From JBBSEX01 sp038239345 (lineage in GTDB: Bacteria > Acidobacteriota > Terriglobia > Bryobacterales > Bryobacteraceae), in assembly GCA_038239345.1 (NCBI GenBank), contig JBBSEX010000003.1, positions 1-64,000 on the forward strand: a stretch of 64,000 nt of DNA, written 5' to 3'. A program made the translations under genes and the position numbers. Positions 22,362-32,010 of this stretch are shown piece by piece (position 1 is the first letter of the stretch; every line of letters starts with the position of its first letter). The notes below the pieces were generated by a model. It was not told the origin of the DNA and did not search any database. It was given only the letters and a program-made list of their open reading frames with translations.

Positions 22362-25300
22362 ATGGCAAACGGCAAATATAGCGACCTCTTGAAATCGGGC
22401 GGCTTTCAAGCATTCCTCTGGACCCAATTTCTGGGAGCGTTCAACGACAACGTCTATAAGCTTGTAGTCTCCTTCATCGCTACCGAAATCCCCGGGGCCG
22501 GCAGCCGCTATCTATCGCTCGCGGGCGTGGTCTTCATGGTTCCGTTCTTCCTGTTTTCGGGTTATTCCGGGCACTTGGCTGACGTCGTCAGCAAACGCAA
22601 AGTGCTGGTGGGCGTCAAAGTTTTCGAGATAGCCGTGATGACGCTGGGGCTATTGGCGTTCTTTGCCGGGCGAATCGAGTTGATGCTCGGCGTCCTCTTT
22701 TTGATGGCCCTGCATTCCACCATTTTCAGTCCAGCGAAATACGGAATCGTCCCTGAAATGCTGCCCGACAAAGATCTATCGCGCGCCAATGGACTCTTGG
22801 AAATGAGTACGTTTGTGGCGATCGTCTTCGGCACGGCGATCGCTGGGTTTATGTACACCGGTTGGAAGACTGCTCCGTGGAAGATAGGCGCCTGCCTGAT
22901 GGCAATCGCGTTTCTTGGCATGCTAACCAGTCTGAAAATTCCCAAGGTGGCGCCGGCGGGCGGTACACGGAAGTTCGATTGGAACCCCTGGGGCGAAGTC
23001 GTAATCGGAACAAAGCATCTGCTGAAAGACAAGCCGCTGTGGCTCACGGTGATGGGTATTTCCTATTTCTGGTTTCTAGGCGCGCTGTTTCAATTGACGC
23101 TGTTGGTGTTCGGCAAAGAAGACATGCACCAGGACGATATTCATATCGCGCTTCTTGCCACTTGCCTGGCGATCGGAATCGGCGCCGGCAGCATGGTGGC
23201 GGGGCGTTTATCGGGCGATAAGGTGGAAATTGGATTGGTGCCGCTGGGGTCCGTCGGCATGGTCGTTTTCTGCCTGCTGGTTTCCGGATCGGCGAGTTCT
23301 TACGTAGCCACGGCGATTCTACTCGCCTTGCTCGGATTCTCCAGTGGCCTGTTTATCGTGCCCTTGAATGCCTATTTGCAGGAACGCTGCGATCCCAAGG
23401 AAAAGGGCCGCATCCTGGCGACGAATAATTTCTGGAATACCGTGGGCATCCTGTTGGCTTCGGGGACGCTATGGCTAATGCACGATTATTTTCATCTGCG
23501 GCCGGCACATGTTCTGCTCACCGCGGGATTGTTGACGATCGCATCGACGGCTTACATCGTCCTGGTGGTGCCGGACTTCCTGATTCGTTTCTGTTTCTGG
23601 ATGTTGACGCATACCATTTACAAGATTGAAATCGTGGGCCAGGAAAACGTTCCCTCGCGCGGACCGGCGTTGCTGGTGTCCAATCATGTATCGCTGGTGG
23701 ATGCATTCCTGGTAGCGGCCTGCGTGCAGCGCTTCATCCGGTTCATGATTTACAAACCGATTTATGAAAACAAAATCATACAGCCGCTGTTCCGCTTGAT
23801 GAAGGCGATTCCCGTCTCCGCTGGACGGCGCGATGTGATTGAGAGCTTGCGGACGGCCCAGAAGCAACTGCTGGACGGGCACGTCGTTTGTATTTTCGCC
23901 GAGGGCGCCATCAGCCGCACGGGTAATCTGCTGCCGTTCAAGAAGGGCCTGGAGCGAATCGCCAACGAGACGAATGCCCCGATTATTCCAGTCCATCTGG
24001 ATCGTGTATGGGGCAGCATCTTCAGCTTCGATAGAGGAAAATTCATTTGGAAGTGGCCAACGAAGATCCCCCATCCGGTGACGGTTTCGTTTGGTAAGCC
24101 GCTGCCCTCCACCGCGACGGCGCATGAAGTCCGCCAAGCCGTGATGGTGCTGGCGGCCGATGCTTACGATCATCGCCGTGGGCCGCGCGATGTGCTGCCT
24201 TTGCGTTTCATCGAAACGGCGAAGCGCCATCGCGCTGAATTCGCCATCGCCGATTCGTCGGGCAAGGAACTCACCTACGGCGAAGTTTTGATCGCCAGCC
24301 TGATGTTGACCAAGTGGGTGCGTAAGAATTGCGAAGGAGAATCGGTCGGGTTGCTGTTGCCGGCATCGATCGGAGCGACGCTGGCGAATGTCGCCGTGTC
24401 CATGGACGGAAGAGTCGCCGTGAACTTGAACTTCACCGCCGGGCCGGAATCGATGGGCGTCGCCATTGAGCAATGCAAAATTAAGAACATCATCACCTCG
24501 CGATTGTTTTTAAGCAAAGCCAAACTCGCGGTCATGCCGGGCATGGTGTATCTGGAAGACGCGATGAAGGGCTTCTCAGGATTGGATAAGGCACTGGCTG
24601 CGGCGCAGGTTTACCTTTTGCCAAGTGGGTTGTTGCAGCGGATGCACGCGACGAAGCAGCGACCGAACACTCTGGCCGCGGTGATGTTCTCCAGCGGCAG
24701 TACGGGCATACCGAAGGGTGTGATGTTGTCGAATCATAACGTGCTGTCGAACGTGGAATCGATGGCCCAGCTTTTTTCAATCAGTACGAAAGATTGCATG
24801 CTGGCGGCTCTGCCCCCGTTCCACTCCTTCGGCTTCACAACGTCCATGTGGTTCCCCCTCATCGCCGCCTGTGGAGCGGCTTATCATGTTACTCCTCTGG
24901 ACGCGAAAGTTGTCGGAGAGCTGGCCGAAAAATACAAGTGCACCCTATTGCTATCCACGCCGACATTCTCGGCGATGTATGCCCGCAAATGCACCCGCGA
25001 ACAATTTTCGAACATTCGCTACTTCCTGGTAGGCGCCGAAAGGCTGCGCGAATCCATTGTGAAGACGTATGAAGATGACTTCGGAATTTCGTTATTGGAA
25101 GGCTATGGCGCAACAGAGATGTCACCCGTGATTGCCGTCAGCCGGCCCGACGTGGTCGATGGCGCCGAACGCCAGGTGGCGCACAAGAAAGGTAGTGTCG
25201 GCCATCCGATGCCTGGTATCGCGGCGAAGGTTGTGAATCCCGATACGTTCGAAGAATTGCCGCCGAACAAGGAAGGTCTGCTGTTAGTTTACGGGCCTAC

Positions 25301-25745
25301 CAGGATGATGGGCTATTTGAACGACCCCGAAAAGACAGCATCGGTGATGCGCGATGGATGGTACATTACGGGCGACATCGTCTGCATGGATGAAGACGGG
25401 TTTATCAGGATCACCGACCGTCTATCGCGCTTCAGCAAGATCGGCGGAGAGATGGTGCCGCACTTGAAACTGGAAGAAGCGGTGAACGCGATGATGCAGG
25501 ACGGCGTCTCGGCCGTGACGGCGATCCCCGATGAGCAAAAGGGCGAATGCCTGGTAGTCTTCTACACGGACAAGAGCCTGCAGCCCCAAGACATCATGAC
25601 TAAGCTGGCCGAAACGGAACTGCCGAAGCTGTGGCTGCCGAAGCGGGATAATATCCATTTCATCGAAGCGCTGCCGACCCTGGGTACCGGCAAGCTGGAT
25701 TTGCGGCAGACAAAACTTCTGGCGCAGCAGCTGGCCAAGCAATGA
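22362..25745 (+). CDS. Three-domain LplT/PlsC/acyl-ACP ligase (lysophospholipid recycling)
   Basis: An 1127-residue fusion. Residues about 1-415 are an MFS transporter like LplT, which flips lysophospholipids inward ('FLWTQFLGAFNDNVYKLVVS', 12 helices). Residues about 425-620 are a PlsC-type acyltransferase with the NHx4D motif 'SNHVSLVDAF' and 'FAEGAISRTG'. Residues about 640-1127 are an acyl-ACP/CoA ligase with the AMP-binding 'FSSGSTGIPKGVMLSNHN', 'EGYGATEMSP' and 'GDIVCMDEDGFIRITDR'. Together they import, activate acyl chains and reacylate lysophospholipids, the LplT plus Aas pathway of E. coli in one chain. All three active sites look intact. The stop abuts the convergent neighbour with no spacer. 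Confidence 0.93.
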   Translation: MANGKYSDLLKSGGFQAFLWTQFLGAFNDNVYKLVVSFIATEIPGAGSRYLSLAGVVFMVPFFLFSGYSGHLADVVSKRKVLVGVKVFEIAVMTLGLLAFFAGRIELMLGVLFLMALHSTIFSPAKYGIVPEMLPDKDLSRANGLLEMSTFVAIVFGTAIAGFMYTGWKTAPWKIGACLMAIAFLGMLTSLKIPKVAPAGGTRKFDWNPWGEVVIGTKHLLKDKPLWLTVMGISYFWFLGALFQLTLLVFGKEDMHQDDIHIALLATCLAIGIGAGSMVAGRLSGDKVEIGLVPLGSVGMVVFCLLVSGSASSYVATAILLALLGFSSGLFIVPLNAYLQERCDPKEKGRILATNNFWNTVGILLASGTLWLMHDYFHLRPAHVLLTAGLLTIASTAYIVLVVPDFLIRFCFWMLTHTIYKIEIVGQENVPSRGPALLVSNHVSLVDAFLVAACVQRFIRFMIYKPIYENKIIQPLFRLMKAIPVSAGRRDVIESLRTAQKQLLDGHVVCIFAEGAISRTGNLLPFKKGLERIANETNAPIIPVHLDRVWGSIFSFDRGKFIWKWPTKIPHPVTVSFGKPLPSTATAHEVRQAVMVLAADAYDHRRGPRDVLPLRFIETAKRHRAEFAIADSSGKELTYGEVLIASLMLTKWVRKNCEGESVGLLLPASIGATLANVAVSMDGRVAVNLNFTAGPESMGVAIEQCKIKNIITSRLFLSKAKLAVMPGMVYLEDAMKGFSGLDKALAAAQVYLLPSGLLQRMHATKQRPNTLAAVMFSSGSTGIPKGVMLSNHNVLSNVESMAQLFSISTKDCMLAALPPFHSFGFTTSMWFPLIAACGAAYHVTPLDAKVVGELAEKYKCTLLLSTPTFSAMYARKCTREQFSNIRYFLVGAERLRESIVKTYEDDFGISLLEGYGATEMSPVIAVSRPDVVDGAERQVAHKKGSVGHPMPGIAAKVVNPDTFEELPPNKEGLLLVYGPTRMMGYLNDPEKTASVMRDGWYITGDIVCMDEDGFIRITDRLSRFSKIGGEMVPHLKLEEAVNAMMQDGVSAVTAIPDEQKGECLVVFYTDKSLQPQDIMTKLAETELPKLWLPKRDNIHFIEALPTLGTGKLDLRQTKLLAQQLAKQ

Positions 25746-27056
25746 TTATTGACCGCAAACATTCGCTTCAATCGTGTTGTTGGAAACGCCTGGAGCTTGC
25801 ACGATGCAGCGCTTCTTCATACCGCTGCCGGAGATCGTGTTGTTGCGAATTAAATTGAAGCGAGCCTGATCGGTATGCTCCGCGCCAAGCCCCAGGTAGA
25901 TTCCCGCGGATAGCAGATCGGGTTCCCCGCCCTTATACAAACAGCCGAATTTTGCGTGGTTCTCCGGGCAGTGAGCCAGATTCATATTCGACATTCGATT
26001 CCCATAAATCTTGTGCAGCTTGCCTATTACGAAGATGCCCCCGAACTTACTTCCATTCAGCTCATTGTCAGCGATGGTGATGTTCTCTGAACACATATCG
26101 GGATTGGAATTGTTCATCGCGATCAAGTAATTTCCTTGGGGATACATCTCGGCGGGCTGGCGATTGATACAGACATTGCCGGCAACCGATCCATCGTGAA
26201 AACCATCTAGGTCTATGCACTTTCCGTTGGTTTCTTCGAAATGATTATTCGTATATTCGGTATGGTCGACATCGCCCGCCGTATCGATGCCCACCGGAAT
26301 TCCAAGACCTTCGACATCCACTGCTTCGACGGGATAACCGATATGATCGCCAACGTTCTTCTCCACTTTCACCCGGGTTGCATGGCCCACTTGAATGGCG
26401 TCGCGCGCCAGCATCGTGAAGGAATTATCGGAGATCAGGCCATCATGATTACGCGGCGTTTTGTAACGGGCATGGGTCCAAATGCCGTTGCCCAGGATAT
26501 TCTTGAAGCTACAGTGGCGAACTTGAAAGTCCGCGCTGCCTTCTTCGATAAGAACCCCACCGGTGCCGTTATTGCGCTGCAGACGGTTGCGCGATCCGCT
26601 GTCCTCGACCGTCAGCGAATCGATATCGATGCGCTGGGAATAGGCGACGATAACAGCGAAGTTGGCCATCTGGCGGAAATGAATTCGCGATACGGTAAAG
26701 CCTTCGATATTTTCCGCGGCCACGCCATTGTATGGATAAAAGAGGATGAACGAAACGTCCGATGGTGGAAATCCCAGGGGCTTCGCGAGCGCCTGACGAT
26801 TGCCATCGATCGTCAGATCGTGAATTAAGATATTCCGTCCATGATTCGCCACAAAGGCCGCGCGTCCTCGAAAATTCCCAGCCAGGCGGATGGTGGTGCC
26901 GGCTGGATCGCCAGCGATTTCCAGATCGTGCGTACCGTCCGGAATGCGAATCTCCGAAGCCAGCTCAATAACGCCCGCGGGCAACTGCACCTTGCCCGTG
27001 CCGGTGGCGATTGCCAGGCGAAAATCGACTGCCAGCAAGACGAGAAGCGGAAGCAT
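25746..27056 (-). CDS. Secreted right-handed beta-helix protein
   Basis: A 436-residue protein with signal peptide (MLPLLVLLAVDFRLAIA), start placed at 27,056. The rest is a parallel beta-helix of the pectate-lyase/NosD kind: repeated Asn-rich rungs such as 'ILIHDLTIDGNRQ', 'ISDNSFTMLARDAIQVGH', 'VEKNVGDHI', 'YTNNHFEETNGKCIDLDGF', 'ENITIADNELNGSKFGGIFV'. Such folds bind or cleave polysaccharides. Catalytic residues cannot be assigned. Longer starts (27,098 or 27,254) would overlap the divergent neighbour and lack a sensible signal peptide. Confidence 0.8.
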   Translation of the reverse strand: MLPLLVLLAVDFRLAIATGTGKVQLPAGVIELASEIRIPDGTHDLEIAGDPAGTTIRLAGNFRGRAAFVANHGRNILIHDLTIDGNRQALAKPLGFPPSDVSFILFYPYNGVAAENIEGFTVSRIHFRQMANFAVIVAYSQRIDIDSLTVEDSGSRNRLQRNNGTGGVLIEEGSADFQVRHCSFKNILGNGIWTHARYKTPRNHDGLISDNSFTMLARDAIQVGHATRVKVEKNVGDHIGYPVEAVDVEGLGIPVGIDTAGDVDHTEYTNNHFEETNGKCIDLDGFHDGSVAGNVCINRQPAEMYPQGNYLIAMNNSNPDMCSENITIADNELNGSKFGGIFVIGKLHKIYGNRMSNMNLAHCPENHAKFGCLYKGGEPDLLSAGIYLGLGAEHTDQARFNLIRNNTISGSGMKKRCIVQAPGVSNNTIEANVCGQ

Positions 27057-27096
27057 TTTGAACCATTGTACGGGTAGGGCATGGGACACTGAACTC

Positions 27097-27966
27097 ATGT
27101 CGATTGAACTTCGCGGGTGGAACGCATCCGCGCCGGATGGGGCCGTGATAGGAGTGATCGGGGATGGCGAAGCACTTTTGTCGGCCGTGACGGAGGCTGG
27201 CGCGAGGCGGATCGGAATCGGCGATGCATTGGATTTCTCGCCCGCCCGCGTCATTGTTCTAGATCATGCACTGGCCTGTAGAGATGCGCTTGCCCGGGCC
27301 TGGGCCGCTGCCCACTTGGATGCTTTACGGCGAGCTGGGTCGACCATTTTTCTGGCTTCACAGGAAGAATCTTTACTGGAGCGGCTGTGCGATGAAATCT
27401 GGTGGGTGCAAGACGATGCGATCGCCACCAAGGGAGATCCGCGCGAGGTGCTATCGAAGTATCGAGCCGATGTTGCGGCGCGCTTCGCCGAATGGGGATT
27501 AGCGAACCCTTCGATCATCGCTCCAGCGATGCGCCGCGGCGATGGACGGGCCGAGATCGTTGCGCTCGATACCCTGAATGCGCACGGCCAGGCGACGATG
27601 GTCTGGACCAGCGGCGAGCCGGTCTCGGTAAGAGTGACGCTGCGCTTTCGCGACGACATCCAAGATCCCGTAGTGGGCATGATGATTCGAACGCGCATCG
27701 GGTTGGAAGTCTACGGGACAAATACCGAACTGGAGAAGTTGCCGCTTGGGTTGCAAAAAGCAGGGTCGACTGTAGGTGTTGTGTTTTCGTTTCGCTGCGA
27801 ACTGTGCGCGCAGGAATATACGCTAACGGCCGCATCGCACGATTCCGACGGAACCGCGCACGATTGGCTGGATGACGCCGTGGCGTTTTCTGTCGCCGAC
27901 ACGCGATACACGGCGGGCGTGGCGAATCTGCGGGCCAGCGTTCGAGTGGAGGCGGCTAATGAATAA
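27097..27966 (+). CDS. Degenerate Wzt-like ABC ATPase with C-terminal Wzt_C-type domain
   Basis: A 289-residue protein. Residues 1-135 follow the plan of an O-antigen-exporter ATPase (Wzt) but without the catalytic sites. Where Walker A should be the sequence reads 'GAVIGVIGDGEALLSAV' (no GKS/T), the helical and signature segments are lost, and Walker B reads 'VIVLDHALACRDAL', with the catalytic Glu changed to His. What follows, 'GSTIFLASQEESLLERLCDEIWWVQDDAIATKGDPREVLSKY', still matches the switch and D-loop end. Residues about 150-289 resemble the Wzt C-terminal carbohydrate-binding domain. It probably keeps sugar-binding without ATP hydrolysis. No Wzm permease lies nearby. Confidence 0.65.
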   Translation: MSIELRGWNASAPDGAVIGVIGDGEALLSAVTEAGARRIGIGDALDFSPARVIVLDHALACRDALARAWAAAHLDALRRAGSTIFLASQEESLLERLCDEIWWVQDDAIATKGDPREVLSKYRADVAARFAEWGLANPSIIAPAMRRGDGRAEIVALDTLNAHGQATMVWTSGEPVSVRVTLRFRDDIQDPVVGMMIRTRIGLEVYGTNTELEKLPLGLQKAGSTVGVVFSFRCELCAQEYTLTAASHDSDGTAHDWLDDAVAFSVADTRYTAGVANLRASVRVEAANE

Positions 27967-28165
27967 ACTAGGCTTGGCGCTTTTGTTGATCGGCGTCGGA
28001 ATCATGATTTGGGCGGCGTTCGGCTTCAAGACGCGGGAAACGATAATAGATGTTGGGCCCATTCACGCCACCCGGGAGAAGACGCACGATGTTCCTTTTG
28101 GCCCGATTATTGGTGGCTTGATCGCGATTGCGGGCGTCGTTTTGATGGTGAAAGGGAAAGCCTGA
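27959..28165 (+). CDS. Small two-helix membrane protein
   Basis: A 68-residue protein overlapping the preceding gene by 8 bp (ATG at 27,959). Two hydrophobic helices (LGLALLLIGVGIMIWAAFGF; FGPIIGGLIAIAGVVLMV) flank a conserved-looking polar loop (DVGPIHATREKTHDVP). Small proteins of this plan are widespread in bacteria, without known function. Coupling to the Wzt-like gene suggests coexpression. Confidence 0.7.
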   Translation: MNKLGLALLLIGVGIMIWAAFGFKTRETIIDVGPIHATREKTHDVPFGPIIGGLIAIAGVVLMVKGKA

Positions 28166-28169
28166 TCCG

Positions 28170-29129
28170 TTAACGTCCCAGACTAGGAGGCATCGCTCGC
28201 AGCCGCTCGCCTTGTTCTTCGGGGCGAGTGTCATTGAGGAAAGTCCCGTTGCCACTTTCAACCGCGGCAAGATATTTGAGCTTAGTCGCGCTCCGTTGAA
28301 TCGGCAGTAGTTGAATGTGGAAATGGAAGTAAGGATGATCGCCGTGAACGGGGCTTTGCCGCACCACCATCATCAAGGGCATGGGAAAGCCGTAAAGGTT
28401 GTCGTATTTCCGGCGCACGACGCTGATCATCTCAGCCAGTTGTTTCGCTTCATCGCCGCTCATGTTGGCAAGTGTCGCGAAGTGGCGGCGTGAATAGATA
28501 TGCACTTCAGTGGGAAATCGCCCATAGAAGGGCACAAAGGCCGTGAACCCGTCGTTCTCGGCTATCACCCGAATGGGCTCGCTTCGCTCCGCTTTAAGCA
28601 CCCGGCAATGAAGACATTCACCAGACTTGTCCCGGCTCTCTTTAGCCCCTTGCAGTTCCTGGGCGGGCATTGGCGGCACGAAGGGAAAGGCATAAATCTG
28701 CCCGTGGGGATGGGGCATCGTAACGCCGATGGCAACACCGGTATTTTCGAATATGGAGACATACTCGATCTCCGGCTTGGCCCAAAGTTCGCTCGAGCGG
28801 CGCGTCCAAAGATCGATTACTTTGCTCCACTGTTCGATTGGTAATTGAGAGGGCTGGAGGTAATGATCGGGACTATAGAGCACGACGTCACAGGCACCAG
28901 GCGCGCCTGTCGCCACGCCAATTTCCGTCGCTGTGCCTGGATGAAAGGGCTCATCGCCGCCAAAAGCTGGAAAATCGTTGGGGTATAAATAGACATCGTA
29001 GGCAGCCGGAACGTTGCCTGATCCTGGACAGAACGGGCACCAATTTTCCGGCATCTGCGGGCGCCCCTGGCGATGGGCCGCGACAACCACCCACTGTTGC
29101 AGGAAGGGATGCCAGCGAAGTTGACTCAT
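28170..29129 (-). CDS. galT: Galactose-1-phosphate uridylyltransferase
   Basis: A 319-residue GalT of the Leloir pathway, transferring UMP between UDP-glucose and galactose-1-phosphate. 'CPFC' (31-34) binds zinc, and 'MPHPHGQIYAF' carries the nucleophilic His (about 140-142). The second-half HIT-like fold includes 'DHPYFHFHIQLLPI'. No galK or galE homologue is adjacent. It ends 4 bp from the small membrane protein on the opposite strand. Confidence 0.93.
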   Translation of the reverse strand: MSQLRWHPFLQQWVVVAAHRQGRPQMPENWCPFCPGSGNVPAAYDVYLYPNDFPAFGGDEPFHPGTATEIGVATGAPGACDVVLYSPDHYLQPSQLPIEQWSKVIDLWTRRSSELWAKPEIEYVSIFENTGVAIGVTMPHPHGQIYAFPFVPPMPAQELQGAKESRDKSGECLHCRVLKAERSEPIRVIAENDGFTAFVPFYGRFPTEVHIYSRRHFATLANMSGDEAKQLAEMISVVRRKYDNLYGFPMPLMMVVRQSPVHGDHPYFHFHIQLLPIQRSATKLKYLAAVESGNGTFLNDTRPEEQGERLRAMPPSLGR

Positions 29130-29138
29130 TCCGAAATC

Positions 29139-31859
29139 TTAGGGATTCGGCGCGACAACCGGGATCACGATGATATTGCTAGTGTAGATATCCTGGGCGA
29201 TCGTGAGTTGGGTGTTCTGATCGGGGGTCATGCCCGAGCCGAGTTCCAACCGCACTTCATGCACACCGATAGTTCCCGGCTTGAGGCCCGCCGAAAGGAC
29301 GTTCGCAGTGAACCCGCCAGCCAGCGCGAAGACCGTGGAGTACGGTTGATTCTGGACCGGTCCAAAGTACTTGATCCCGGTGATGGCGGAATTTTTCGCT
29401 TCGTCGGGGCTTACTAATCCCAGGCCCGTGGCGTACACAATGATGGTCTCGCCCACCACTGCGGGGTTCGCCGTCGTAATCAGAGATCCGGCCACGTTCG
29501 CGCAACAAAGCCGGGTGTTCGTAGGCGTGATCAGAATTGTGGCGGTTGCCACCGGTGCGATCGTGCCACTATAGGAAATCCCATTTCCTTCCGGTCCCGG
29601 TATCTTTGCGGTAAGCACTACGCGAACGAACTGCGTCGCAGCGGAGGCTACGACCTTCTCTTCGGGATTAGCATTAATTAGCGCGATCAGGCCGTCACGC
29701 ACGGAGGTGGTGGTGTCGGTAGCAACTATCGTATAGGTATAGCTTCGATCTTCAATCGTAATCGTGGCGGTATTGGCGGCGGTGATACTGCCATCCACCG
29801 AGACGCTGCCGGTGGCGAAAGTACTGCCGTGGAGAGCGACGCCGGGCCTTGGATCAGGACCGAAGCCAGCGAAGATCCCGGGATTCTGTGGAACGATTGG
29901 CACGTCTATCGCCACCGATACGTTGGTGGTCCCATCGGGAAGAGTGGACCGGACATATAGGCTGGTAGAGGTCGCGTCAAAAAGTTCGTATGGAATCTGC
30001 GCATTGATCTGCGTCGGCGAGACGAAAATCAGCGGCGCGCGAATGCCATCGAAATAGACCTGCGTGCCGGCCAGGGTGTCGGGATAGGTATTCACAGCCG
30101 GGTCGGCCGATGCTGTCCCCGATGACAGATTTTGCCCGACAATAGTAACCAGCGCGCCGGGGGCTAGCCGCGCGGCATCTTCCCCGCCCGCAAAGCTCGC
30201 GGCATTCGCCGTAATGACGGCGGAGGTGGATAAAGTGACGGTCAGTGTAATCGAATTCCCGACAGATCCCGGCAGACGCGAGGTCAACGTAATCGAGTTG
30301 AACCCGATGTTCGCTCTCGCCACCGCATTCGGATCGCCGGCGTTGGCATTGATCAGAGCTACCAGCCCCGTCGCGATCGTGTCGAACGTGTCTTTGTCGA
30401 CGATGGTGTACTTATAGGCGGTGGTATTGATCGTGATGGTGACAGTGTCGCCTGTCTTGATTGTGCCGCCTAAAACCACACTGCCAAATGAGAACACTTC
30501 CAGGCTGGCAGCGTTGCGGACGCCGTCATTCGGTACGAAATTTTCACCGGCACTGAAGACGAGCACGCGCCGGTCATAGGGATCGGCGACGAAAAGATTG
30601 GTCCCGTCATAAGCGAGCGAGAGTGGAGTACGGATTGTGCCCGGGCTCGATTGCCGGATGTTCGGATCGAATGTCGTATCGCTGGTATCGGTGACGATGT
30701 CCGACAGATCGTCGGGCTGGCCCAGAATCCGGTCGGCGAAATATCCATTGGACGGCGGAATATTTTCGTAAACCAAAACGCGATCGTTACCGCCATCGGC
30801 GACAAACAGGCGCTTGCCATCGGATAGTGCAAATCGTGGAAAGCTCAAGGTGCCGGCGCAGCGGAAAGGATAAACCGGATTGCCGCTGGTGGCGTCGTTC
30901 CCGCCCGAGGCGCAGAGTTTCGTCGTGTTGTTCGCCACGTTGCTAACCATGTCCGGTTGGCCTAAAACGATGTCGGCCGGCTGCTGATTCTGCGTGGGAA
31001 TGGAGTTCCAGATAAGGACGCGATTGTTTCCCAGATCAGTGACGAACAGGTGCGTGCCGTCGGTAGTAACCGAAACCGGATTCAGCAGCGTTGTAGCCGC
31101 GACAGTGGCGCCGGCCTTGGTCAAATCCAGCTGCGGCGCGGTTGTGAAGTTGGCCACTCCCAGCACGACATCGGCGGGCTGATTGTTCGTTGTCGGAAAC
31201 GTATTCCAGATCATCACACGATTGTTTTGGGTGTCGGCGACATAGAGCTTGTTGTTTTGAATCCAGAGACCTTGCGGCCCTCGCAACGAACTCGCCGTCG
31301 TCTGTGGCGGCGATTGAATACTGGTGAAATCCTTCTGGCCCAACACAAGGTCGGCCGGTACACCGTTGCCGGCGGGAATGTTATTCCAGATAAGAACGCG
31401 ACTGTTGTCGGTATCGGAAACCACAAGGCGTTGTCCGTCGCTGGCAACCGCGGTGGGCGTTCGCAGCCCAGCCTGCGTCAGGTTGATGTCGGTACTGGTG
31501 AAATCGATCTGACCCAGTACGAAGTCCGCCGAGCCGACACAAACCGGACAGCGAATTCCGGTATTCACCGCTGGCGGAATCGGGGCCTTCGGGTCAAACA
31601 GAGATCCCAGAATGTTTTGATAAATCAGAACTCGATTGTTTACCGGGATCGCTCCGACGCGGCTTCCGTCGACGACGAACAGCCGATTATTGGCATAAGC
31701 CACGCCTCCCACAGCGCCTAGTAACTGCCCGCTGGCGCCTTGTTCCCCCGCCGTAAAGGTCCGTTGACCGATGGTGAGGCGGGCGGCTTGCCCGGTGACG
31801 AAATCGGCAGCGGAAGTCAGGGCTGTAGAAGCGAGAAAGAGGGCAAAGTACTTCATCAT
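29139..31859 (-). CDS. Large secreted NHL-like repeat protein with TIGR03437-type C-terminal region
   Basis: A 906-residue secreted protein (signal MMKYFALFLASTALTSAAD). Residues about 25-440 form about six NHL/beta-propeller-like repeats with the theme 'NRVLIWNNIP...PADLVLGQKDF'. Residues about 550-906 have the layout of the TIGR03437 C-terminal region abundant in Solibacter relatives ('LAPGALVTIVGQNLSSG', 'TQINAQIPYEL', 'IIVYATGLGLVSPDEA'). Two copies of a ~75-residue beta domain are inserted (about 455-530 and 690-765), each with 'Y.YTIV..DT...I..GL.ALINAN' and a following 'LT....G..GN.I'. It is probably a cell-surface protein of unknown ligand. 151 bp of A/T-richer DNA separate it from the next gene upstream. 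Confidence 0.8.
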   Translation of the reverse strand: MMKYFALFLASTALTSAADFVTGQAARLTIGQRTFTAGEQGASGQLLGAVGGVAYANNRLFVVDGSRVGAIPVNNRVLIYQNILGSLFDPKAPIPPAVNTGIRCPVCVGSADFVLGQIDFTSTDINLTQAGLRTPTAVASDGQRLVVSDTDNSRVLIWNNIPAGNGVPADLVLGQKDFTSIQSPPQTTASSLRGPQGLWIQNNKLYVADTQNNRVMIWNTFPTTNNQPADVVLGVANFTTAPQLDLTKAGATVAATTLLNPVSVTTDGTHLFVTDLGNNRVLIWNSIPTQNQQPADIVLGQPDMVSNVANNTTKLCASGGNDATSGNPVYPFRCAGTLSFPRFALSDGKRLFVADGGNDRVLVYENIPPSNGYFADRILGQPDDLSDIVTDTSDTTFDPNIRQSSPGTIRTPLSLAYDGTNLFVADPYDRRVLVFSAGENFVPNDGVRNAASLEVFSFGSVVLGGTIKTGDTVTITINTTAYKYTIVDKDTFDTIATGLVALINANAGDPNAVARANIGFNSITLTSRLPGSVGNSITLTVTLSTSAVITANAASFAGGEDAARLAPGALVTIVGQNLSSGTASADPAVNTYPDTLAGTQVYFDGIRAPLIFVSPTQINAQIPYELFDATSTSLYVRSTLPDGTTNVSVAIDVPIVPQNPGIFAGFGPDPRPGVALHGSTFATGSVSVDGSITAANTATITIEDRSYTYTIVATDTTTSVRDGLIALINANPEEKVVASAATQFVRVVLTAKIPGPEGNGISYSGTIAPVATATILITPTNTRLCCANVAGSLITTANPAVVGETIIVYATGLGLVSPDEAKNSAITGIKYFGPVQNQPYSTVFALAGGFTANVLSAGLKPGTIGVHEVRLELGSGMTPDQNTQLTIAQDIYTSNIIVIPVVAPNP

Positions 31860-32010
31860 TGAGGTCGTGTGTTTAGAAGCAACTAGTATACCAAGCTAAA
31901 CGACGTAACCCTTTGTTCACGGGTTGCGAGTTTTCGCTGTGACTGATCGGACACGGGTGTTGCGCGATTGGCTCGATTTTCACGGCTGCGCGTACGCTTG
32001 GCCGACGTTT

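Noticed and set aside
23475..24473. 332-codon minus-strand frame inside the LplT/PlsC/ligase gene
   Set aside because: It lies antisense to a well-recognised protein, is His/Gln/Arg rich without family pattern, and is a codon-bias shadow.
27098..27254. Upstream starts for the beta-helix protein
   Set aside because: They would overlap the divergent Wzt-like gene and place the hydrophobic signal internally; 27,056 gives a normal signal peptide.
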